Part shown: positions 1-5,000 of the stretch, in pieces
Layout of the letters: each line of letters starts with the position of its first letter
Numbering within the stretch: position 1 is the first letter of the stretch
Assembly (NCBI GenBank): GCA_946886245.1
Contig: CAMPIF010000285.1
Span: 1 to 6,100 of the forward strand
Reading direction: 5' to 3'
DNA length: 6,100 nt
Source of the DNA: Ectopseudomonas composti
GTDB lineage: Bacteria; Pseudomonadota; Gammaproteobacteria; Pseudomonadales; Pseudomonadaceae
The notes under the pieces: generated by a model
The model's input: the letters and a program-made list of their open reading frames with translations, nothing else
Database searches by the model: none
What the model was told of the DNA's origin: nothing
Translations under genes and position numbers: made by a program

Positions 1-62
1 ACCTGGGCGTGGCAGCGATGATGTTCGCCGTGGCAGCGCAACTGATCCTGGGTGCGTTGTAA
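1..62 (+). CDS. C-terminal fragment of an unidentified, probably membrane, protein
   Basis: The frame that starts at position 3 is open from the window edge to a TAA stop at 60-62. Its 19 visible residues (LGVAAMMFAVAAQLILGAL) are almost all hydrophobic or small, which fits a last transmembrane helix ending right at the C-terminus. Such an ending is common in transporters (MFS, LysE or DMT types) and other inner-membrane proteins, but no family motif is visible, so no function is assigned. It lies on the same strand as the LysR gene, whose start is 49 bp further on, so it could be co-transcribed with it, although inverted repeats lie between them. The hydrophobic composition and the clean stop close to a well-placed downstream gene favour a real coding end over chance. 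Confidence 0.55.
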   Translation, partial: LGVAAMMFAVAAQLILGAL

Positions 63-73
63 GGTTCGCAGTC

Positions 74-104
74 GCGCATAATGCGCCTGGCCTATTACGC
101 CAGG
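74..104 (+). promoter_or_regulatory. Two adjacent inverted repeats ahead of the LysR gene
   Basis: GCGCAT (74-79) and ATGCGC (81-86) form a perfect 6-bp inverted repeat around one base. Directly after it, CCTGGC (86-91) and GCCAGG (99-104) form a second perfect 6-bp repeat with a 7-base centre that runs into the Shine-Dalgarno sequence (AGGAG, 102-106). They fill most of the 49-bp gap between the upstream stop and the LysR start. LysR regulators often repress their own genes, so an operator is plausible. The second repeat could instead be an RNA hairpin that masks the ribosome binding site. Neither has a T-run, so an intrinsic terminator is unlikely. The symmetry is directly visible; the function is inferred. 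Confidence 0.35.
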
Positions 105-111
105 AGCAACA

Positions 112-1068
112 ATGGATACCCTGCATGCGATGCGCGTGTTCGTTCAGGTGGTCGAGCGCGGCAGCTTTACCGCTGCCGCCCAGACGCTGGATCTGTCCAC
201 CGCGCAGGTATCGCGACTGATCACCGACCTGGAACAACACCTGCAGGCGCGCCTGCTGCAGCGCACCACGCGGCGCCTGGCGCTGACCGAAACCGGCGAA
301 CGCTATCTGGAGCGCTGCCGGCAGATTCTTGGCCAGATCGACGAAGCCGACGCCGAGGCGCGCGGCGCGCATCACACCCCCAGCGGTCGCCTGCGCGTGC
401 ACACCATGACCGGCCTCGGCCTGCAGCACCTGACGCCATTGATCGCCCGCTACGCCGAGCGTTATCCACAGGTGGTGGTAGAGCTCACGCTGGCGCAACG
501 CACCCCGGATCTGCTCGAAGACGGCCACGACGTGACCGTCGCCTTCGCCCGCGACCTGCCGGACTCGCAGCTGGTCGCGCAACGCCTGGGTCCGGTCTAC
601 AGCGTGCTCTGCGCCGCCCCCAGCTACCTGGCTCAGCATGGCATCCCGCAGCAGCCGAGCGATCTGCAGCAGCACCGCTACCTGCGCCTGACCGACCCGC
701 TGTACCGTGGCCAATGGGATTTCGGTGACGAACAACTGGAGGCCCTGCCGGCCGAGTGCTTCCAGGTCAACGTCGCCGAAGCGCTGGTCAAGGCGGCCCA
801 GGCCGGCATGGGTTTCTGCCTGCTGCCCTCGTTCGTCGCCAGCCAGCCGCTGCGTGAAGGACGCCTGCTGCGCATCCTGCCGCAGCACCGCCTGCGCGCC
901 CTGAACATCTATGCGATGTATCCGTCGCGACGCTTTCTCGATGCCAAGACCCGCACCTGGGTGGAGTTTCTCAAAGCCGAACTGCCACCGCTGCTGCGCG
1001 GTGACGAAGCGGTACTGGATGACGCGCAATACTGGGCTACGCCTGCAGGATTGTTGCGCGAAAGGTAA
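112..1068 (+). CDS. LysR-family transcriptional regulator
   Basis: This 318-residue protein has the standard LysR layout. Residues 1-60 form the winged helix-turn-helix; the recognition region is about 18-37 (SFTAAAQTLDLSTAQVSRLI), followed by a short linker and the RRLALTETG segment typical of the wing. A linker helix runs to about residue 85. The effector-binding domain (about 92-295) contains the usual PSYLAQHGIP-like and GMGFCLLPSFVA segments. The subtype resembles the CrgA-like regulators with a T-T-R-R-L-x-L-T-E-x-G wing. The start is supported by AGGAG at 102-106, 5 bases before ATG. The C-terminus is about 15-20 residues longer than many relatives and is acidic and then basic. LysR proteins bind a small ligand and usually control an adjacent gene, often divergent; here both neighbours are co-directional, so the target and ligand are unknown. 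The upstream membrane-protein gene is one candidate target. Confidence 0.93.
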   Translation: MDTLHAMRVFVQVVERGSFTAAAQTLDLSTAQVSRLITDLEQHLQARLLQRTTRRLALTETGERYLERCRQILGQIDEADAEARGAHHTPSGRLRVHTMTGLGLQHLTPLIARYAERYPQVVVELTLAQRTPDLLEDGHDVTVAFARDLPDSQLVAQRLGPVYSVLCAAPSYLAQHGIPQQPSDLQQHRYLRLTDPLYRGQWDFGDEQLEALPAECFQVNVAEALVKAAQAGMGFCLLPSFVASQPLREGRLLRILPQHRLRALNIYAMYPSRRFLDAKTRTWVEFLKAELPPLLRGDEAVLDDAQYWATPAGLLRER

Positions 1069-1121
1069 GGGTCATTCACCCGAAGCGCGCTTTTTCGCAC
1101 CTCGATGCCTCACTAGGATGA

Positions 1122-1137
1122 CTTCGAACCCACGAAG
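1122..1137 (+). promoter_or_regulatory. Small hairpin ahead of the Gln/His-rich protein gene
   Basis: CTTCG (1122-1126) and CGAAG (1133-1137) are perfect 5-base arms around a 6-base loop, 7 bases before the Shine-Dalgarno AGAGGA (1145-1150). Just upstream, TAGGAT (1114-1119) matches a sigma-70 -10 box at 4 of 6 positions, but no good -35 element stands at the right distance. The promoter of the small gene may therefore lie here, with the hairpin in a short leader. Both readings are weak. Confidence 0.2.
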
Positions 1138-1158
1138 AATCCCAAGAGGATCGCCCCA

Positions 1159-1341
1159 ATGAAAAACCTTCTCACTGCCACTGTCCTGTCCCTTTCCACT
1201 CTGCTGGCCGCCCAAGCCTGCTTCGCCGAAGAGTCGGCGGCCTTCGTCGCTCATCAACAGGCCCATCAGCAACAGCCGCACGCAACAGCCACCCAGCAGG
1301 CGCAAACCGCGAGCACGCAGAACAGCGATCAGCACGGTTGA
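1159..1341 (+). CDS. Small exported Gln/His-rich protein of unknown function
   Basis: The product has 60 residues and I do not recognise a family. Residues 1-23 look like a Sec signal peptide: a basic start (MKN), a hydrophobic core (LLTATVLSLSTLLAA) and a likely signal peptidase I site after CFA (residue 23). A cleavage before Cys21 (AQA-C) is possible but is a poor lipobox. The mature part would be about 37 residues with 10 Gln and 4 His, no Cys after cleavage at residue 23, and no predicted helix or fold; it is low-complexity and probably disordered. The periplasm is the likely location, and His-rich content could bind metal, but that is speculation. AGAGGA (1145-1150) lies 8 bases before the ATG, which supports translation. 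A strong terminator follows at 1388-1410. An exported small protein directly before another (1428-1655) suggests a functional or evolutionary pair, without proof. Confidence 0.7.
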   Translation: MKNLLTATVLSLSTLLAAQACFAEESAAFVAHQQAHQQQPHATATQQAQTASTQNSDQHG

Positions 1342-1355
1342 ACCAGAGCTTACCT

Positions 1356-1383
1356 GGCGCCGGCCGCGCTCCTGACCGGCGTC
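1356..1383 (+). other. GC-rich hairpin preceding the terminator
   Basis: CGCCGG (1358-1363) pairs with CCGGCG (1376-1381) around a 12-base loop. The stem can grow by a G-U pair (1357/1382) and a G-C pair (1356/1383) to 8 bp. It lies between the stop codon of the 60-residue protein and the terminator. CGGCC (1361-1365) could instead pair with GGCCG (1389-1393) in the terminator's 5' arm, which would make mutually exclusive structures possible. GC-rich DNA gives such short complementarities by chance, so this is only a candidate. Confidence 0.3.
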
Positions 1384-1387
1384 CCTC

Positions 1388-1410
1388 GGGCCGCTGAAAC
1401 GGCCCTTTTT
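1388..1410 (+). terminator. Rho-independent terminator between the two small genes
   Basis: GGGCCG (1388-1393) and CGGCCC (1400-1405) form a perfect 6-bp GC stem around CTGAAA, followed at once by five T (1406-1410). This is a classic intrinsic terminator on the + strand, and it should end the transcript of the 60-residue protein. It ends only 17 bases before the ATG at 1428, so it may also act as a conditional attenuator in the leader of the DUF2790 gene. Confidence 0.85.
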
Positions 1411-1427
1411 CCTGCATCGAGGCCATC

Positions 1428-1655
1428 ATGAAACCTATTGCCTGCCTGCTCGCTCTGGGCTGCGCCACTACCCTGGCACATGCCGAAACGCCCGAGCACT
1501 ACCATTACGGCATGCGGCTGGATATCGCCAAGGTCATCAGTCAGACCCTGCCGCAAGGTTGCCAAGCGGGTGAAGCCCGTATGGTCTATCTGGACTCCAA
1601 CGGTGAGCAGCACACCCTGATCTACCAGCGCATCGGCGAAGACTGCCGCTACTGA
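1428..1655 (+). CDS. DUF2790-family small exported protein
   Basis: The product has 75 residues. Residues 1-19 form a Sec signal peptide ending in AHA, giving a mature protein of about 56 residues, probably periplasmic. The mature part matches my memory of the DUF2790 pattern: an N-terminal HYHYGMRLDIAKVI segment (24-37), a first cysteine (Cys45), then ARMVYLDSNGEQHTLIYQ (50-67) and a second cysteine near the end (Cys73). The two cysteines could form a disulfide in the periplasm. Pseudomonas genomes carry several DUF2790 paralogues; their molecular function is not established, and some are reported as responsive to stress or metals. CGAGG at 1418-1422 lies 5 bases before ATG. The gap to the preceding terminator is too short for a normal promoter, so transcription must start upstream of that hairpin or read through it. 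The family call rests on pattern recall only. Confidence 0.8.
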   Translation: MKPIACLLALGCATTLAHAETPEHYHYGMRLDIAKVISQTLPQGCQAGEARMVYLDSNGEQHTLIYQRIGEDCRY

Positions 1656-1662
1656 TCCGCGC

Positions 1663-1682
1663 CAGGCGCTGCTCGGCGCCTG
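1663..1682 (+). terminator. Hairpin after the DUF2790 gene, weak terminator candidate
   Basis: CAGGCGC (1663-1669) and GCGCCTG (1676-1682) make a perfect 7-bp GC-rich stem with a 6-base loop, 8 bases after the stop codon. The following bases (CAATCCG) contain no T-run, so it is not a standard intrinsic terminator. It may protect the mRNA 3' end or act with Rho. Confidence 0.4.
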
Positions 1683-1721
1683 CAATCCGTCACCTCGCAC
1701 CACTCTTCCCATATCGGCGGT

Positions 1722-1763
1722 CTACCCTGATCAATAGGCAGCACCTTGTCGGCGATCGGGTAG
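1722..1763. repeat. Long-spaced inverted repeat in the putA upstream region
   Basis: CTACCC (1722-1727) plus GATC (1729-1732) is complementary to GATC (1754-1757) plus GGGTAG (1758-1763): ten pairs with one unpaired T (1728) and a 21-base centre. The right arm overlaps the degenerate GGTAGCACC site (1759-1767). It may be a protein-binding dyad or a hairpin in a transcript reading out of the DUF2790 gene. Confidence 0.35.
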
Positions 1764-1778
1764 CACCCAGGTTGCACC
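1737..1778 (+). promoter_or_regulatory. Distal PutA operator cluster (putative)
   Basis: GGTTGCACC occurs at 1770-1778 and contains the GTTGCA core known for E. coli PutA binding. A one-mismatch copy, GGTAGCACC, lies 11 bp upstream (1759-1767), and a two-mismatch copy, GGCAGCACC, lies another 22 bp upstream (1737-1745). The spacing in multiples of 11 bp would put all three on one face of the helix. Starts of the distal and proximal (1908-1927) sites are about 139-160 bp apart, a range compatible with DNA looping. Only the copy at 1770 is an exact match; the other two could be chance similarity. Confidence 0.5.
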
Positions 1779-1907
1779 CCAGAAACGTACAGCGCCCCTA
1801 AGCACGCTCTGGCTTTGCTCATCAAGGGCCGGACCAGTCGCTCTCAGGCTGTAAAAACACCGAGAAGATATCGAGAGATTAGACGTTCGTCGGCCCAGGA
1901 TAATTAT

Positions 1908-1927
1908 TGGTTGCACCTGGTTGCACC
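1908..1927 (+). promoter_or_regulatory. Tandem PutA operator (putative), two perfect 10-bp repeats
   Basis: TGGTTGCACC is present twice without a gap (1908-1917 and 1918-1927). Each copy carries GTTGCA, the consensus core bound by the ribbon-helix-helix domain of E. coli PutA, and the 10-bp period places the two cores on the same face of the DNA. The downstream copy overlaps the predicted -35 hexamer of the putA promoter, which fits repression by blocking RNA polymerase. The PutA encoded here keeps the DNA-contacting strand (TTLGVKL, with Lys9), so autoregulation is likely. Another proline regulator binding this repeat cannot be excluded. Confidence 0.7.
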
Positions 1928-1948
1928 ACACATATTCTCGGGTTTAAT
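1921..1948 (+). promoter_or_regulatory. Predicted sigma-70 promoter of putA
   Basis: TTGCAC (1921-1926) and TTTAAT (1943-1948) are separated by 16 bp. The -10 element matches TATAAT at 5 of 6 positions; the -35 element matches TTGACA only at its first three, as expected for a regulated promoter. An AT-rich patch (TAATTATT, 1901-1908) lies just upstream. Initiation would fall near 1955, giving a leader of roughly 115 nt. Confidence 0.45.
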
Positions 1949-1969
1949 CTCCCGCAGCTTTTTTGTTGC

Positions 1970-2036
1970 CCGCCATCCATGGCGGCAGCCCCTGGGGCCG
2001 TCGCAAGCGACGCCAGAAACTGCTCCAGGCAGTTTC
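1970..2036 (+). promoter_or_regulatory. Three consecutive hairpins in the putA leader
   Basis: Three perfect inverted repeats follow one another. CCGCCAT (1970-1976) and ATGGCGG (1979-1985) have a 2-base centre. CGTCGC (1999-2004) and GCGACG (2007-2012) also have a 2-base centre. GAAACTGC (2016-2023) and GCAGTTTC (2029-2036) have a 5-base loop. The first two need an opened closing pair to form RNA hairpins; the third is a good 8-bp stem-loop. CCTGG (1991-1995) could also pair with CCAGG (2025-2029), competing with the third. No T-run follows, so none is a terminator. The structured stretch ends 22 bases before the Shine-Dalgarno and could affect mRNA stability or translation. Confidence 0.45.
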
Positions 2037-2069
2037 ACCCTGTACAACCGACAAAAACAGGACACACCT

Positions 2070-5000
2070 ATGGCCACCACCACGCTTGGCGTAAAACTCG
2101 ACGATGCCACCCGCGAGCGCCTGAAAAAGGCTGCTGCGCAGATCGACCGCACCCCGCACTGGATGATCAAGCAGGCGATCTTCAATTATCTGGAGCAAGT
2201 CGAGAGTGGCCTGACGCCCGCCGAGCATGCCGGCCTGGCTGCCGCTGCCGGTGAAGAAGCGCTGGAGTCGCTGACCGAGCAGGGCCTGCAGGTGTTCCTC
2301 GATTTCGCCGAGAGCATCCTGCCGCAGTCGGTGCTGCGCGCCGCTATCACCAGCGCCTATCGCCGCCCGGAAACCGAAGTGGTGCCGATGCTGCTGGAGC
2401 AGGCGCGCCTGAACAAGGAGCAGGCCGAGGCCTCGCAGAAGCTGGCCCTGGGCATCGCCGAGAAGCTGCGTAACCAGAAGAACGCCAGCGGCCGCCAGGG
2501 CCTGGTGCAGGGCCTGCTGCAGGAGTTCTCGCTGTCGTCGCAGGAAGGCGTGGCGCTGATGTGCCTGGCCGAAGCCCTGCTGCGCATTCCCGACAAGGCC
2601 ACCCGCGATGCGCTGATCCGCGACAAGATAGCCAACGGCAACTGGAGCCAGCACCTGGGCCAGAGCCCGTCGATGTTCGTCAATGCGGCGAGCTGGGGCC
2701 TGCTGATCACCGGCAAGCTGGTGTCGACCCACACCGAAGCCGGCATGACCTCGTCGCTCAACCGCATCATCGGCAAGGGCGGCGAGCCGCTGATCCGCAA
2801 GGGCGTGGACATGGCCATGCGCCTGATGGGCGAGCAGTTCGTCACCGGCGAAACCATCGCCGAAGCCCTGGCCAACGCCGCCACCCTGGAAGCCAAGGGC
2901 TTCCGCTACTCCTACGACATGCTCGGTGAAGCCGCGCTGACCGAGGAAGACGCCAAGCGTTACCTGGCCTCCTACGAGCAGGCCATCCACGCCATCGGCA
3001 AGGCCTCGCACGGTCGCGGCATCTACGAAGGCCCGGGCATCTCGATCAAGCTCTCCGCCCTGCACCCGCGCTACAGCCGCGCTCAGTACGAGCGTGTGAT
3101 GGACGAGCTATACCCGACCCTGCTGAGCCTGACCCAGTTGGCCAAGCAGTACGACATCGGCCTCAACATCGACGCCGAGGAAGCCGACCGCCTGGAGCTG
3201 TCGCTGGATCTGCTCGAGCGCCTGTGCTTCGAGCCAAGCCTCGCCGGCTGGAACGGCATCGGCTTCGTCATCCAGGCCTACCAGAAGCGCTGCCCGTACG
3301 TGATCGACTACGTCATCGACCTGGCCAAGCGCAGCCGTCATCGCCTGATGATCCGCCTGGTCAAGGGTGCCTACTGGGACAGCGAGATCAAGCTGGCCCA
3401 GGTGAACGGTCTGGAAGGCTACCCGGTGTACACCCGCAAACCGTACACCGACGTGTCCTACCTGGCCTGCGCACGCAAGCTGCTGGCCGCGCCGGAAGCC
3501 ATCTACCCGCAGTTCGCCACCCACAACGCCCACTCGCTGTCGGCCATTTACCAGTTGGCCGGGCAGAACTACTACCCGGGCCAGTACGAGTTCCAGTGCC
3601 TGCACGGCATGGGCGAACCTTTGTACGAGCAGGTGGTGGGCAAGATCGCCGACGGCAAGCTGAACCGCCCGTGCCGCATCTACGCACCGGTGGGCAGCCA
3701 CGAGACCCTGCTGGCCTACCTGGTACGCCGCCTGCTGGAAAACGGCGCCAACACCAGCTTCGTCAACCGCATCGCCGACCACAGCATTTCGCTCAAGGAT
3801 CTGGTGCTCGACCCGGTGCTGCAGGTCGAGCAAATGGCCGCTCAGGAAGGCGCCATCGGCCTGCCGCATCCGCGTATCGCCCTGCCGCGTGATCTGTACG
3901 GCAAGGACCGGGTCAACTCCGCCGGCCTCGACCTGGCCAACGAACACCGCCTCGGCTCGCTGTCCTCGGCGCTGCTGTCGTCGACCAATCTCAGCTACGT
4001 CGCCGAACCCATGCTCGGCTGCGATGCACCCAACCCGGGCGAGCCGGAGCCGGTACGCAACCCGGCCGATCATCGTGACCTGGTCGGCCACGTGCGCGAA
4101 GCCAGCGTCAAGGATGTCGACAGCGCCATCCTCTGCGCCCTGGCCAGCGGGCAGATCTGGCAGTCCACTCTGCCAGCCGAGCGCGCCGCCGTGCTGGAGC
4201 GTGCCGCCGATCTGATGGAAGCCGAGCTGCAGCAACTGATGGGCCTGCTGGTACGCGAGTCCGGCAAGACCTTCGCCAACGCCATCGCCGAGGTGCGCGA
4301 GGCGGTGGATTTCCTCCGCTACTACGCGATCCAGGCACGCAGCTTCGGCAACGACAGCCACCGCCCGCTGGGCCCGGTGGTGTGCATCAGCCCGTGGAAC
4401 TTCCCCCTGGCGATCTTCAGTGGCCAGGTGGCCGCCGCGCTGGCCGCCGGTAACACCGTGCTGGCCAAGCCGGCCGAACAGACCCCGCTGATCGCCGCCC
4501 AGGCCGTGCGCATCCTGCTCGAGGCCGGCGTACCGGCTGGCGCCGTGCAGCTGCTGCCGGGCCGTGGTGAAACCGTCGGTGCGCGCCTGGTGGGTGACGA
4601 GCGCGTGCGTGGCGTGATGTTCACCGGCTCCACCGAAGTGGCCGGCATTCTTCAGCGCAACATCGCCGGGCGCCTGGATGCCCAGGGCCGCACCATTCCG
4701 CTGATCGCCGAAACCGGCGGCCTCAACGCCATGATCGTCGACTCCTCGGCGCTGACCGAGCAGGTGGTGATGGACGTGGTCGCCTCCGCCTTCGACAGCG
4801 CCGGCCAGCGCTGCTCGGCCCTGCGCGTGCTGTGCGTGCAGGACGACGTGGCCGACCGCGTGCTGACCATGCTCAAGGGCGCCATGGCCGAATACAGCCT
4901 GGGCAATCCGGAGCGCCTGAACACCGACATCGGCCCGGTGATCGATGCCGAAGCCAAGGCCGGCATCGACACCCACATCGCCAAGCTGCGCGAGAAAGGC

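Larger units (their letters stand above)
1656..2069 (+). other. 414-bp non-coding regulatory region upstream of putA
   Basis: No gene is supported here. The putA frame stays open upstream to an ATG at 1815, but the operator repeats, the promoter-like elements and the PutA N-terminus all argue against an extended protein. The stretch holds, in order: a hairpin after the DUF2790 gene (1663-1682); a dyad (1722-1763); a distal cluster of GGTTGCACC-like sites (1737-1778); a featureless, relatively AT-rich segment (about 1780-1900); a tandem GGTTGCACC pair (1908-1927) over a predicted promoter; and a hairpin-rich leader (1954-2036) with the putA ribosome binding site (2059-2062). No divergent putP gene is present, unlike the E. 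coli arrangement. Confidence 0.8.

Noticed and set aside
106..119. Crc/Hfq-type A-rich motif at the LysR start (CAACAATGG)
   Set aside because: It matches only 4 of 6 fixed positions of AANAANAA, which is expected by chance around a start codon.
81..728. A 215-codon + strand frame overlapping the LysR gene
   Set aside because: Arg/Ala/Pro-rich shadow of the LysR coding sequence in another frame, with no ribosome binding site; the LysR product is clearly the real one.
1083..1095. Terminator of the LysR gene at AAGCGCGCTTTTT
   Set aside because: The only symmetry is a self-palindrome with no room for a loop, and the nearby GGGT/ACCC stem (1069-1081) has only 4 bp and is not next to the T-run.
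1908..1927. Sigma-54 promoter suggested by TGG...TTGCA
   Set aside because: The GG and GC elements do not have the required 10-base spacing: GG at 1909-1910 is 12 bases from GC at 1923-1924, so the repeat is better explained as a regulator site.
1939..1964. Terminator suggested by CGGG...CCCG followed by six T
   Set aside because: The stem has only 4 bp, overlaps the predicted -10 element, and is separated from the T-run by four bases.
1815..2069. In-frame 85-codon extension that would start PutA at 1815
   Set aside because: It contains the operator repeats and predicted promoter, lacks a good ribosome binding site, reads as low-quality protein, and PutA homologues begin at the ATG at 2070 with the ribbon-helix-helix strand.
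1944..3065. A 373-codon minus-strand open frame over the putA 5' end
   Set aside because: Gln/Gly/Ala/Leu-rich shadow of the putA coding frame that also runs into the putA control region.
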